NCBI GenBank assembly: GCA_019694165.1
Contig: JAIBCL010000012.1
Location: 124,001-188,000 of the forward strand
Direction: 5' to 3'
Source of the DNA: Verrucomicrobiaceae bacterium
GTDB lineage: Bacteria > Verrucomicrobiota > Verrucomicrobiia > Verrucomicrobiales > Verrucomicrobiaceae
DNA: 64,000 nt
Part shown: in pieces, positions 1 to 12,757 of the stretch
Layout of the letters: every line of letters starts with the position of its first letter
How positions within the stretch are numbered: position 1 is the first letter of the stretch
The notes under the pieces: model-generated
Database searches by the model: none
What the model saw: the letters and a program-made list of their open reading frames with translations, nothing else
What the model was told of the DNA's origin: nothing
Position numbers and translations under genes: made by a program

Positions 1-291
1 GCCATCGTCCATGCCTGCACGGTGGGCGATGAAGTGCTCGTCGGCATGGGCGCCATCATTCTGGATGGCGCGGAGATCGGTCCGCGCAGCATCATCGCCG
101 CAGGTGCGCTGGTGACAAAGGGCGCGCGTGTTCCCGAGGGGTCGCTGTTCGTAGGCTCGCCCGGGAAAGTGGTGCGGTCGCTTTCGCTCGAAGAGCAGCG
201 CTCGAACGCCGCGCTCGCGATGAAGTATGTCGAGGTCTCGCGCCGCTACCGCGAACTGGGGTTGAATGCGGCCGGCAAGATTCTGAAATAA
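1..291 (+). CDS. Gamma carbonic anhydrase-like hexapeptide-repeat protein, 3' part
   Basis: The reading frame is already open at base 1, so the gene begins upstream and only about 96 C-terminal residues are visible. They show left-handed beta-helix hexapeptide repeats (VGDEVLVGMGAIILDGAEIG) followed by SIIAAGALVTKGARVPEGSL and the typical tail VGSPGKVVRSL with a C-terminal helix. This matches the YrdA/PaaY/CaiE branch of gamma-class carbonic anhydrase-like proteins, which form trimers with zinc at subunit interfaces. The metal ligands lie mostly in the missing part; the first visible His (residue 4) could be one. Catalytic activity cannot be judged from this fragment. Confidence 0.8.
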   Translation, partial: AIVHACTVGDEVLVGMGAIILDGAEIGPRSIIAAGALVTKGARVPEGSLFVGSPGKVVRSLSLEEQRSNAALAMKYVEVSRRYRELGLNAAGKILK

Positions 292-344
292 TCGCGGCAC
301 CGGTTGCCATCTCGATGCGATGGCCGATTAGTGGCCCACCCTCA

Positions 345-935
345 ATGAACAAGGAAGTGATCGAAGTGCAGGTGCGTGCCGTGGTGCCGCTGGATGCCAG
401 TTTTGCCGTGTTCCTCGGCAACGCGGACAAGACGTTCGTCATCTACGTGGATGAATCCGTGGGCACGGCGATCTCGATGTTCATGCGCGGCGTGGCAAAG
501 GAGCGGCCGCTCACGCATGACCTGATGGCCAGCTTGCTCATGGCCTTTGGCGCGAAGGTGGATCGCATTGTGATCAATGATCTCTCCGGCAGCGTCTTCC
601 GCGCGCGGCTCATCATCGTGGCCGAGAACGAACTGCACGCCAGGAAGGTCATTGAGATCGACGCCCGGCCCAGCGACAGCATCGCGATGGCCACGCAGTC
701 GGGCGCGCCGGTATTCGTCGCGCGCCAGGTGTGGGAGTCCGTTGAAGACATGACCGAGGCTTTGGAGGAAATCGAGAAGCGAGGCAATGCGCTGGCTTCG
801 GAAGCAAAGGGCGCGGCACCGTCCGGCGCGGGCGACGAGATCGAGGATGAGGAAGGCGACGATGATGAGGACTTCGACCTTGAGGATGAGAATGATGATG
901 ATGACGAGGAAGATGACTCGTCGCCATCGAGGTGA
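345..935 (+). CDS. Bifunctional nuclease (BFN/DUF151) family protein
   Basis: A protein of 196 residues using the ATG at 345. An in-frame ATG at 315 would add ten residues unlike the family. The core (about residues 1-150) has the DUF151 pattern: EVQVRAVVPLDASFAVFLGN near the start and IEIDARPSDSIAMATQSGAP in the second half; the ARPSDS(I/V)A stretch is the family hallmark. Members have been described as nucleases acting on RNA and DNA, but the role in bacteria is poorly defined. The last 45 residues are an almost pure Asp/Glu tail (EDEEGDDDEDFDLEDENDDD), encoded by a GAT/GAG-rich run that could have expanded by slippage. It lies between the hexapeptide protein and gltB with no sign of translational coupling. 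Confidence 0.8.
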   Translation: MNKEVIEVQVRAVVPLDASFAVFLGNADKTFVIYVDESVGTAISMFMRGVAKERPLTHDLMASLLMAFGAKVDRIVINDLSGSVFRARLIIVAENELHARKVIEIDARPSDSIAMATQSGAPVFVARQVWESVEDMTEALEEIEKRGNALASEAKGAAPSGAGDEIEDEEGDDDEDFDLEDENDDDDEEDDSSPSR

Positions 936-1116
936 AGCCGCCATCGCCCTCCCCGATCGGCTTGGCGACGGGATCGTCGAGTACCGAAAGTCCGGGATTG
1001 CCGGGTGAGATCAGACCGGGCAGATCCCAGAGTGTGCCGCCCCTTCTGACAGGCCCGATTTTGGCCGAAAAACTGGCCTCCTGAATGCTGCCAGCAAGAG
1101 CTTGATTTTGGCGGAC

Positions 1117-1136
1117 GGCGGGGCAATCTCCCCGCC
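1117..1136 (+). promoter_or_regulatory. GC-rich hairpin in the gltB leader
   Basis: Perfect 7-bp stem (GGCGGGG / CCCCGCC) with a 6-nt loop, 10 bases before the duplicated gltB start and 54 bases before the gltB ATG. The following bases are CCCTTTC rather than a T-run, so it is a weak terminator candidate; it may be a leader attenuator or simply a stable RNA structure. The rest of 936-1116 shows no convincing gene. Confidence 0.4.
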
Positions 1137-1190
1137 CCCTTTCAAATGACAAACACCGGATCACCGCCCGAACAGCGCCTGTAACGACCA

Positions 1191-5780
<4,590 letters not shown>

Positions 5781-5824
5781 AATCCGTTCTTGGCCCTCCC
5801 TGGCAAATCGAATAGACTTCCGCC

Positions 5825-6076
5825 ATGCTCACCCAATACATCCGCGCAGCGCTCCGCGAAGCTCAATACGAGCTGATGGAGAACGGCCGCTACTTTGCCA
5901 GCATTCCTTCATGCGAGGGAGCTTGGGGCGAAGGGGCGACCGTCGAGGATGCGCGCGAAGAGTTGGAAGGAGCTCTGGAGAGCTGGATCATCGTCGGCAT
6001 TCGTTTTGGGCACACGTTGCCAGTCGTGGCCGGAATCGATCTGAACCCCCAGCCCGCGTATGCCGAAGCCGATTAG
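5825..6076 (+). CDS. hicB: HicB-type antitoxin
   Basis: An 83-residue protein with the HicB pattern: YELMENGRYFASIPSCEGAWGEGATVEDAREELEGALESWI, the partial RNase-H-like fold that covers the HicA toxin. It stops shortly after this fold and has no visible C-terminal HTH or ribbon-helix-helix DNA-binding domain, so autoregulation may rely on another contact. It begins 44 bases after gltB stops and overlaps hicA by 17 bases. The order is antitoxin first, reversed from the classical hicAB arrangement. It sits inside the gltB-gltD gene pair. Confidence 0.88.
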   Translation: MLTQYIRAALREAQYELMENGRYFASIPSCEGAWGEGATVEDAREELEGALESWIIVGIRFGHTLPVVAGIDLNPQPAYAEAD

Positions 6077-6275
6077 CCGCCGGGACATGATCAAACGACT
6101 GCGTGGTGATGGCTGGGAAGGACCCGATCCGGGTGGTTCACACTGGGTCATGCGCAAAGGTGCTCGTCGCCTGACCATTCCAAACTCGCACAAGGGCGAC
6201 ATCGACTGGAGCTTGACCAAGAAAATCCTCAAACAAGCCGGCATCAGCCCCGAGGAATGGGACAAGCTTGCCTGA
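6060..6275 (+). CDS. hicA: HicA-type mRNA interferase toxin
   Basis: A 71-residue double-stranded-RNA-binding-like protein of the HicA family: [14 protein letters not shown], then [14 protein letters not shown] with the conserved catalytic His in GSH, then [25 protein letters not shown]. HicA proteins cleave mRNA independently of translation and are neutralised by HicB. All key family positions are present, so it is probably active. The start ATG lies within hicB, consistent with translational coupling. The stop is 38 bases before the chosen gltD start, so the toxin-antitoxin pair is probably co-transcribed with the glutamate synthase genes. Confidence 0.88.
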   Translation: MPKPISRRDMIKRLRGDGWEGPDPGGSHWVMRKGARRLTIPNSHKGDIDWSLTKKILKQAGISPEEWDKLA

Positions 6276-6313
6276 TTCAATACACACCAATTTCACTCAG
6301 ACCGTACACGACA

Positions 6314-7792
6314 ATGGGTAAACCAACCGGCTTCATCGAATACCAGCGCGAACTCCCGACCGACCGCGATCCGATCGCGCGTCTTGGTGACTGGAAGGAG
6401 ATCCACAACCATCTCCCCGAAGAGAAGCTCAAGACGCAGGGCGCGCGCTGCATGGATTGCGGCATTCCGTTTTGCCACACCGGCAAGCTCATCAGCGGCA
6501 TGGCCAGCGGCTGCCCGATCAACAACCTCATCCCCGAGTGGAACGATCTCGTCTATCGCGGCCTCTGGCGTGAAGCCCTCGATCGTCTGCACAAGACGAA
6601 CAATTTCCCCGAGTTCACCGGTCGTGTATGCCCCGCTCCGTGCGAAGGCTCCTGCACCGTCGGCATCAGCGAGCCGCCGGTGACGATCAAGAACATCGAG
6701 GTCAGCATCATCGACAAAGGCTGGGACGAAGGCTGGGTCACTCCCCAACCACCCACGAAGCGCACTGGCAAAAAAGTGGCCGTCATCGGCTCCGGCCCCG
6801 CAGGATTGAGCGCCGCCGCGCAGCTCAACATAGCCGGCCACAGCGTCACCGTCTTCGAACGTGCCGATCGTCCGGGCGGCCTGCTCATGTATGGCATCCC
6901 GAACATGAAGCTCGACAAAAAGGAAGTCGTGCTGCGCCGCATCCAGCTCCTCGAAGACGAAGGCGTGAAGTTTGTCTGCAACACCAGCGTCGGCACCGAT
7001 CTGGCCGCTGAAAAGCTGCTCAAAGACTTCGACGCCACCATCATCTGCACCGGTGCCACGAAGCCGCGCGATCTCCCGATCCCCGGCCGTGAACTGAAGG
7101 GCATCCACTTCGCGATGGACTTCCTCACCGCGAACACCAAGGCCGTGCTCGACGGCGGAGATGCTCCCATTTCAGCGAAGGGCAAAAACGTCGTCATCAT
7201 CGGCGGCGGCGACACTGGCACCGACTGCGTTGGCACCAGCCTGCGTCACGGTTGCAAGAGCGTGCATCAGCTCGAGATCATGGCCAAGCCGCCGCTCACT
7301 CGCGCCGCGAACAATCCATGGCCCGAGTGGCCCAAGACTTACAAGATGGACTACGGCCAGGAAGAAGCCGCCGCGAAGTTCGGCGACGATCCGCGCGTCT
7401 ATCTCACCACCGCCACGCACTTCGAAGCCGACGAGAACGGCAACGTGAAGGCCGTGCATGTCGTCGATGTCGAGTGGAAGAAGGACGACAAAGGCAACTT
7501 CGGTCCGCAAAAGATCGCCGGCACCGAGAAGGTGATGCCCGCGCAGCTCGTGCTGCTCGCCATGGGCTTCCTCGGCCCCGAGCAGCCGCTCCTCGACGCC
7601 CTCAAAGTCGAGCGAGACGTCCGCACCAACATCAAGGCCGACCACGGCAAATACACCACCAGCATCCCCGGCGTCTTCGCCGCCGGTGACTGCCGCCGCG
7701 GCCAAAGCCTCGTCGTCTGGGCCTTCAACGAAGGCCGCGGCGCCGCCCGCGAGTGCGACCGCTATCTGATGGGTGCGACGGATCTGCCGTGA
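6314..7792 (+). CDS. gltD: Glutamate synthase, small (beta) subunit
   Basis: A 492-residue NADPH-dependent oxidoreductase subunit that feeds electrons to GltB. The N-terminus has the Cys-rich iron-sulfur region ([14 protein letters not shown], then [13 protein letters not shown] and [12 protein letters not shown]). The FAD-binding Rossmann motif [13 protein letters not shown] lies near residue 157, the NAD(P)-binding motif [11 protein letters not shown] near residue 297, and the C-terminal FAD loop is [22 protein letters not shown]. The ATG at 6314 ([13 protein letters not shown]) is the family start; the frame stays open back to 6257 but would then overlap hicA. Confidence 0.97.
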   Translation: MGKPTGFIEYQRELPTDRDPIARLGDWKEIHNHLPEEKLKTQGARCMDCGIPFCHTGKLISGMASGCPINNLIPEWNDLVYRGLWREALDRLHKTNNFPEFTGRVCPAPCEGSCTVGISEPPVTIKNIEVSIIDKGWDEGWVTPQPPTKRTGKKVAVIGSGPAGLSAAAQLNIAGHSVTVFERADRPGGLLMYGIPNMKLDKKEVVLRRIQLLEDEGVKFVCNTSVGTDLAAEKLLKDFDATIICTGATKPRDLPIPGRELKGIHFAMDFLTANTKAVLDGGDAPISAKGKNVVIIGGGDTGTDCVGTSLRHGCKSVHQLEIMAKPPLTRAANNPWPEWPKTYKMDYGQEEAAAKFGDDPRVYLTTATHFEADENGNVKAVHVVDVEWKKDDKGNFGPQKIAGTEKVMPAQLVLLAMGFLGPEQPLLDALKVERDVRTNIKADHGKYTTSIPGVFAAGDCRRGQSLVVWAFNEGRGAARECDRYLMGATDLP

Positions 7793-8170
7793 TTGGCAGC
7801 GAGTCGACTCGTCTCCCGATTCTCACTTCGGGCCGAAGCCCCGTCTTTAACCGCTCTTTGGCAAGGACGGAGCAGAAGCATATCTCGTTTTCGTCGAGAA
7901 CGTTTGGCTTCTCAAAGCCCTAGCCCTCTCACAGGACGGCAGCGAAACCGTCGCGTCGGGCAAGCGGCCTGGTCTGCTGCTGCCGAGCCAGGTGGTGCTA
8001 TGTGCATAGATGATGCCCGGGACCTTCTCCGATAGGAGTCAGATCGACAAGCTGCGTCCAAATGAGGCATGAGCAGGCAGTCGATCGATCCCGCTTTGCC
8101 CTTCGCTCCACGTCCTTGATTTCTTCCGAATTAGGCGAGATGAAACAGCAAACCTCAACCCGCCTTTCCC
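7793..8170. other. Intergenic region without a recognisable gene
   Basis: About 380 bases between gltD and a Tat-exported isomerase-like gene. Short open frames exist on both strands, but none has a protein-like composition with a credible start. No clear promoter or terminator was identified. Confidence 0.5.
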
Positions 8171-9046
8171 ATGACCACTCACTCGCTCTCCCGCCGCAAC
8201 TTCCTCGGCACCGCTCTTGCCACCGCCACCGGCCTTTCTCTTCCACGGCTCGCTTCGGCGGCGGAGAAACCGAACTCGGTCTTCGGCGGCGTGCGCGTCG
8301 GCTGCATCACGTATAGCTATCGCAGCATGGCAAAGACAGCGCAGGAGACGCTGAAGGCATTGCTCGATTGCGGCATCAGCGAGACGGAACTCATGGGCGG
8401 ACCGATCCAGGACTTCGCAGGCATCAAAGGCAAGGCCACGGACGCTGAGCGTGAGCAGCAGCTCGCAAAGTGCAAGGAGCTGCGGAAGCTGTATAACGAC
8501 GCAGGCGTGAACATTCACATCCACAAGATGGGCTTTGGCCAGTCGGATGAAGAGATCGACTTCAGCTTCCTCGTGGCGAAGGCGCTGGGTTGCACGGGTG
8601 TCACCACGGAGCGCAATGCCATCCTCGCCAAGCGCGTCGCGCCGTTTGCCGACAAGCACAAGATCTGGGTCGGCTTCCACAACCACACGAACAACCTGCC
8701 CGAGATGGAATATCACGACCCGATCTTTGAACTCGGCCAATACATCGGCCTGAACCTCGACATTGGCCACTACGTCGCTGGATCGAAGGGCAAGTCACCG
8801 ATCCCCGTGCTGGAGAAGTATCACGACCGCATCGTGAATCTTCACCTCAAAGACCGCACCGCCGACGGCGGCAACCTGCCCTGGGGCCAGGGCCAGACCC
8901 CGATCAAGGAAGTGCTGCAGTTGATGAAAAAGGAGAAGTGGACCTTCCCCGCCGAGATCGAGCTGGAATACAAGATCCCCGAAGGCTCCGACGCCGTGAA
9001 GGAAGTGGCGAAGTGCGTGAGGTATTGCCGAGAAGCGCTGGCGTGA
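8171..9046 (+). CDS. Sugar phosphate isomerase/epimerase-like TIM-barrel protein, Tat-exported
   Basis: A 291-residue protein that starts with a twin-arginine signal (SRRNFLGTALATATGLSL, cleavage near ASA-A), so it should cross the inner membrane folded. The mature part is an AP-endonuclease-2/xylose-isomerase-like TIM barrel with typical metal-site surroundings: VGFHNHTNNLPEM, GLNLDIGHYVAGSKG, IVNLHLKDRTADGG and FPAEIELEYKI. Verrucomicrobiota and Planctomycetota encode many such proteins, usually of unknown substrate. No operon partner is visible. The enzyme class is well supported; the substrate is not known. Confidence 0.88.
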   Translation: MTTHSLSRRNFLGTALATATGLSLPRLASAAEKPNSVFGGVRVGCITYSYRSMAKTAQETLKALLDCGISETELMGGPIQDFAGIKGKATDAEREQQLAKCKELRKLYNDAGVNIHIHKMGFGQSDEEIDFSFLVAKALGCTGVTTERNAILAKRVAPFADKHKIWVGFHNHTNNLPEMEYHDPIFELGQYIGLNLDIGHYVAGSKGKSPIPVLEKYHDRIVNLHLKDRTADGGNLPWGQGQTPIKEVLQLMKKEKWTFPAEIELEYKIPEGSDAVKEVAKCVRYCREALA

Positions 9047-9092
9047 GAGTCGCTCACTTCGGCAATCATGGTGTCGTAGCCACGCCTCACCT

Positions 9093-9602
9093 CTACGGCG
9101 AGCCGAAAATCTGAGAGACCGCCTGCCTCGCTGCCGACTTCACCTTCGCCGACATCCAAAGCGTCGATTGCGTCTCCAGATCATCGAGAGTCTGCAAACA
9201 CGCCGCCTTGTCCAGATGACCGGACGCGGCAGCGAAAAGCACGACGCCGAGCGAGCCGCGAACATGAATCCCAAGCGACTCTCCCATCGTCCGTGCCGCA
9301 GTGTCATCGGTCAGGAACAGGTCGGCTTGGGTTTCCCGCGCATAGGCCAGTGCCTCCGCTTCACCCGCATGAAGCACTTGCGCATTCACCCACTGGCTCG
9401 CCTGCAAGATGGCGGAGGCTGACGGCTGCGCCAGAGACAGCCATGACGGCAATCCGCAGGTCGCAAAGCTTGGGGCGTGCCGTTGCAGTTCGTTCCAGAC
9501 CGTTGGGGTCACTTGAATGCCGCCGAGATGTGCCAGCAAGTGCATGGCTCCCACCTGATGCAAATGCAGCAGCGGGCCAGTGTCCGTGACCACCACATTC
9601 AT
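9093..9602 (-). CDS. PIN-domain protein (DUF3368-like), probable VapC-type toxin
   Basis: A 169-residue protein. The N-terminus VVVTDTGPLLHLHQVG carries the first acidic residue of a PIN active site; the middle GEAEALAYARETQADLFLTDDTAARTM carries the remaining conserved Glu and Asp residues. PIN domains are Mg-dependent ribonucleases, and this subfamily (DUF3368) is usually the toxin of a two-gene module. Its start codon overlaps the stop of the upstream gene in an ATGA arrangement, so the two are translationally coupled. Confidence 0.8.
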   Translation of the reverse strand: MNVVVTDTGPLLHLHQVGAMHLLAHLGGIQVTPTVWNELQRHAPSFATCGLPSWLSLAQPSASAILQASQWVNAQVLHAGEAEALAYARETQADLFLTDDTAARTMGESLGIHVRGSLGVVLFAAASGHLDKAACLQTLDDLETQSTLWMSAKVKSAARQAVSQIFGSP

Positions 9603-9802
9603 GGACGCTTCGACGCGGCATTCACAGCCCAGTCAATGTCGGCGAGCTGTTGCTTCTCCAGCAATGCGAGTTTGCGATGGCTCATCATGTCCCGAACGGC
9701 CGCGCGGACTGCTTCCGCCTGACTCGTAAACCAGCCCGCTTCCACGGCGGCGTCGAGTTCCGCGGTGAGGGCTTCAGGAAGGTCAAGGGTTAGAGTGGTC
9801 AT
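9599..9802 (-). CDS. Ribbon-helix-helix antitoxin for the PIN-domain toxin
   Basis: A 67-residue protein using the ATG at 9802 (MTTLTLDLPEALTAELDAAV). The frame is open further upstream to 9973, but that part is not family-like. The pattern (a short strand TLTLDLP, then two helices with SQAEAVRAAVRDMMSHRK) fits a CopG/ParD-like DNA-binding fold. The C-terminal tail LLEKQQLADIDWAV would be the toxin-binding segment. It overlaps the toxin start by four bases. Confidence 0.72.
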   Translation of the reverse strand: MTTLTLDLPEALTAELDAAVEAGWFTSQAEAVRAAVRDMMSHRKLALLEKQQLADIDWAVNAASKRP

Positions 9803-10027
9803 GGGCAAAGAATATGTGATGAGGCCAAACATCGCAACGTTCAGCTTCACCGGTTCTCCCTGCCAACTCAGAAAACCCGCCGAAGGCGTGGAAGCGGGCG
9901 TCGAGATCAGCAGTTCACGTTCACTCAGCGTCGGTGAATTCTCCCCGCGCTCCACGAGGCGGATGAACTTCATCAGGCACTATTGAGAATGCCTGCGAAG
10001 CCCAAACTCTCCACGGCTTCCGTCTGG

Positions 10028-11077
10028 TTATGCAGAAGCCGTCTCTGCCGCCCACTCGCGCAAAGCCTTCGGCAACGTCGCGAGCTTCTTCTTCGTCAGC
10101 TCACGCCGCACCACCATCCCCACGTTCGCCGCGCTCTTCATGTGCAGACGCTCCGCGATCCAACCCTGGGACACCGTCGTCTTGTCCCACAGCCGCTTGG
10201 CGATGATCGCTTTGCGCACGTCCGCACCCTTCGTCCGCTTCACCTCCGCGTGCGACATCTCCGCAGCCCTCAGTCCCTCCGCCAGCAGCCGCTCCGCCTC
10301 CAGCTCGCCGTGCGACTTACGCTGGGGAGCAGCCGCATAGCCACGCGACTTGGTCTTCTTCAGCAGACCCTCCGCCAGCTTCAGCATCTTCTCCGCAAAC
10401 GCCTGTGTCCCCCAATACCAGCCACGCCGCAGATGACTCGCCCGCGCATCCACTTCTTCTGGCATCAAAGGCACCCCACAACTCTTCGCTGACTCCGCCA
10501 CCGCTCGCTTGTCCAGCCGCTCCACGAACCGCCGCCGCCCCGCCGTCGTGTCCTCACAGCCAACACGACTTAGCCCATGCTCCGCCGCCAGCCACTTCGC
10601 CCGCTTCGTCGGCGGCAGCGCATAGCCACCCGCCACACTGCTCCAGGGGAAATCCAAAACAGACTCGCCCTTGTCAGGCCGGATCAGCTTCGCCCGCACC
10701 GGATTCAGATGAATGTAATCCATCAGCGTCTGGTAGTAATGCCCCTCGCTGCCCTCCACCAGCACCGCTTTGTAGCGATCCCCAAACACCCGCCCCCAAG
10801 CCCGATGCCGCACATTGAACCGCCGCGTCAGTGTGTTCTGTAGCCAAGCCATCCCCGACACCAGATTCGCCTCCGGCGTCTCGATGAACAGATGGTAGTG
10901 ATTCCCCATCAACACCCACGCATGAACCCGCCACCCCGTCATCACACAAGCTTCTGAGAGCGTGTGCAAAAAGAACCGCCGGTCATCCTCATCGAGAAAG
11001 ATCGCCTCCCGCCGATTCCCCCGAGCCATCACATGGTAGTGAGCGCCAGGGAACTGAATGCGGATGCTGCGGGGCAT
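10028..11077 (-). CDS. REP-associated tyrosine transposase (Y1/HUH family)
   Basis: A 349-residue protein whose N-terminal 180 residues form the Y1 transposase fold: IQFPGAHYHVMARGNRREAIFL, VHAWVLMGNHYHLFIETP with the metal-binding HYH (HUH) pair, the RVFGDRYKAVLVEG core, and a candidate catalytic Tyr in YYQTLMDYIHLNPVRAKL. TnpA-REP proteins cleave single-stranded REP hairpins and are usually domesticated. The C-terminal 150 residues carry a basic helix-turn-helix-like region. It looks intact. The tandem CTGACCCCGTTTCC repeat just upstream is the sort of sequence found near such genes. Confidence 0.88.
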   Translation of the reverse strand: MPRSIRIQFPGAHYHVMARGNRREAIFLDEDDRRFFLHTLSEACVMTGWRVHAWVLMGNHYHLFIETPEANLVSGMAWLQNTLTRRFNVRHRAWGRVFGDRYKAVLVEGSEGHYYQTLMDYIHLNPVRAKLIRPDKGESVLDFPWSSVAGGYALPPTKRAKWLAAEHGLSRVGCEDTTAGRRRFVERLDKRAVAESAKSCGVPLMPEEVDARASHLRRGWYWGTQAFAEKMLKLAEGLLKKTKSRGYAAAPQRKSHGELEAERLLAEGLRAAEMSHAEVKRTKGADVRKAIIAKRLWDKTTVSQGWIAERLHMKSAANVGMVVRRELTKKKLATLPKALREWAAETASA

Positions 11078-11133
11078 GGCGCAGGATGGTCAAAGGGAGT
11101 TCAAGGGCAAGGATTTTGTTGGATTTTGCACCC

Positions 11134-11168
11134 TGACCCCGTTTCCCTGACCCCGTTTCCCCGTTTCC
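11134..11168. repeat. Tandem CTGACCCCGTTTCC repeat upstream of the REP transposase
   Basis: Two exact 14-bp copies (11134-11147 and 11148-11161) are followed by a partial third (CCGTTTCC to 11168). They lie 57 bases upstream of the transposase start. Similar GGAAACGGGGTCAGG strings beside Y1 transposases are familiar in related genomes, so this may be the transposase's recognition end. Confidence 0.6.
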
Positions 11169-11251
11169 GTGCCATGGAACGGCATCGCGATAATGCGCCT
11201 CCGCCCTGAACCTGGCGCGACAGGGACGCGCGGTGCCGCGTCAGTCATGTT

Positions 11252-11345
11252 GTTGAGGTGTTCGTCAACCTTGTCGGAGAACGGGCCGTGGTAGCAGGCT
11301 TCGATGAGGTCGTCCCACGACGGCGTTGTTTGCGGCGAGGCAGGC
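11252..11345. repeat. Direct repeat copy A (partner at about 11643-11736)
   Basis: This stretch is clearly related to 11643-11736 (shared GAGGTGTTCGTC, CTTGTCGGAGAAC and GGCCGTGGTAGCAGGCTTCG). The partner encodes part of the N-terminal half of a decayed transposase. Copy A is placed where that gene's C-terminal coding sequence should be, so the 3' end of the gene was replaced by a second copy of its 5' region. Confidence 0.65.
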
Positions 11346-11838
11346 CTTCACGGTGCAGAAGGGCTCGGGACTGCGGATGAGGCGGTCGAAGTCATCGGGC
11401 TGCCAGAGGGGATTCAGGGCGCTGAGGCCGGTTGGGTGGATGAGACGGCTCGAAACGCCTTTCCAGCCTTGGAGCGTGTCGGGGAGGGATTGGCCGTCGC
11501 GGAGGGGGAAGAGCGCATGGACTTGATTGGGCATGATGACGTCGCCCCAGAGGTCGTAGCGCTGGCCGTCGAAGTGATGGAGGCGGTCGGCGACGATTTG
11601 GGCGAGGTGTGGATCACGCAAGGCGCAGGAGCCGTGCGCGGCGTCGAGGTGTTCGTCGAGCTTGTCGGAGAACTGGCCGTGGTAGCAGGCTTCGGTGCTT
11701 TCGTCCCAAGGCGGCGGATTCGCGGCGAGGAAGGCATCGCGGGCTTGGGCTTCGAAGCTTCAGCGGAGAATGAGCGCGAGGGCAAACATCGAGGAGTTCA
11801 CTCGGCAGAGAATCGGCGAGGCAGAAGGTGACAGTCAT
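11265..11838 (-). pseudogene. Decayed REP-associated Y1 transposase
   Basis: Transposase-like segments lie in two frames. The start is MTVTFCLADSLPSELL from 11838; after a frameshift near 11770 the sequence continues as EAQARDAFLAANPPPWDEST and GSCALRDPHLAQIVADRLHH, then DVIMPNQVHALFPLRDG and LNPLWQPDDFDRLIRS. The HUH motif expected here is MPNHVH; this copy reads MPNQVH, losing one metal ligand. The final residues (from about FCTVKACLAAN) come from the duplicated 5' segment. Frameshift, lost ligand and scrambled 3' end together make it inactive. Confidence 0.75.
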
Positions 11839-11892
11839 GATGACTTGCGATCTGCGCTTGCCAAATCAAGGCTGCCAGACACGATCTACACC

Positions 11893-12456
11893 ATGCGGCA
11901 CTTCGACTACCAGCGCACGATTATCGCCTACCACGGGTGCGATGAGTCGGTCGTGCGTCGGGTGCTGCTGACGGGTGATCCGCTCTCGGCCAGCGAGAAC
12001 GATTACGACTGGCTCGGCTATGGCATCTACTTCTGGGAGTTCGGGCCAGAGCGTGCATTGGAGTGGGCTGTGGAGCAGCAGAAGCGGAACCCGAAGCGCA
12101 TCAAGAAGCCTGCGGTCATCGGAGCCGTCATTCATCTGGGGAATTGCTTTGACCTGCTGGATACAAGGAACACGTCGATGCTCGAAGCCGCGTATGATGG
12201 CTATTTGACTTTGGCTCCCGAGCCTTTGCCTCTCAATCGTGGCCCACTCCATTTCCTTGATTGCGCCGTGCTCAACTATGGTCTGCCCAAGTTGGAAGAA
12301 GCCTACGACATCCAGTTCCAAAGTGTTCGTGGCGTGTTCCAGGAGGGCACGCCTGCCTTCGCAGGCTCGGACATCCGCAAAAAGTCCCACATCCAGATTG
12401 CCGTTCGCGATCCCGGCTGCATTTTGGGCTACTTCAAACCGCAAACTCGCCTCTAG
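11893..12456 (+). CDS. Putative ADP-ribosyltransferase-like protein (possible toxin)
   Basis: A 188-residue protein; ATG at 11893 (MRHFDYQRTIIAYHGCDES) is the first sensible start. I see the layout of DUF3990-like or PARP-like ADP-ribosyltransferases: HG in AYHGCDES for NAD binding, SENDYDWLGYGIYFWE with the aromatic turn after the glycine, and ERALEWAVEQQ as the following helix. A C-terminal acidic residue of an H-Y-E-type triad could lie in LEEAYDIQFQSVRGVFQEG, the right place for an ARTT-like loop. This is inference from motif layout, not a recognised named family. It is followed two bases later by a small gene, which suggests a toxin with a partner. Confidence 0.55.
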   Translation: MRHFDYQRTIIAYHGCDESVVRRVLLTGDPLSASENDYDWLGYGIYFWEFGPERALEWAVEQQKRNPKRIKKPAVIGAVIHLGNCFDLLDTRNTSMLEAAYDGYLTLAPEPLPLNRGPLHFLDCAVLNYGLPKLEEAYDIQFQSVRGVFQEGTPAFAGSDIRKKSHIQIAVRDPGCILGYFKPQTRL

Positions 12457-12458
12457 CC

Positions 12459-12704
12459 ATGCCTGCCGTGAAATCCAAGCCCGCCCCTCGCACGTCGGCG
12501 AATGGCCGTGCGTCTCGTGCAGCCAAACCCGCACTGCCGAAGAAGCCGTCCACCCCCTATCCCGGCTACATGACCGATGAGTGGCATGAATACGGCATGG
12601 CCGTGTTACGCAGCCAGACCAAGGAGCAATTCCGCGCTGACTTGCTGCGCTTCGGCATCATCGACAAGAAGGGCAACTACACGGCTCCGTATCGGATCGA
12701 CTAG
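12459..12704 (+). CDS. Small basic protein paired with the ADP-ribosyltransferase-like gene
   Basis: An 81-residue protein from the ATG at 12459, two bases after the preceding stop, so almost certainly co-translated. The first 35 residues are a Lys/Arg/Ala/Pro-rich tail; the rest (YMTDEWHEYGMAVLRSQTKEQFRADLLRFGIIDKKGNY) is compact and conserved-looking. No family is recognised. Size, charge and position would suit an antitoxin or immunity partner, but this is inferred only from context. Confidence 0.6.
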   Translation: MPAVKSKPAPRTSANGRASRAAKPALPKKPSTPYPGYMTDEWHEYGMAVLRSQTKEQFRADLLRFGIIDKKGNYTAPYRID

Positions 12705-12757
12705 CCTGCGTTACCTTTGCTGGGCAATCTTGAAACTCCCCAAGCAACAAAACCGCC

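Noticed and set aside
9043..9057. GTGAGAGTCGCTCAC hairpin after the isomerase-like gene
   Set aside because: The stem is only 5 bp and no T-run follows; too weak to call a terminator.
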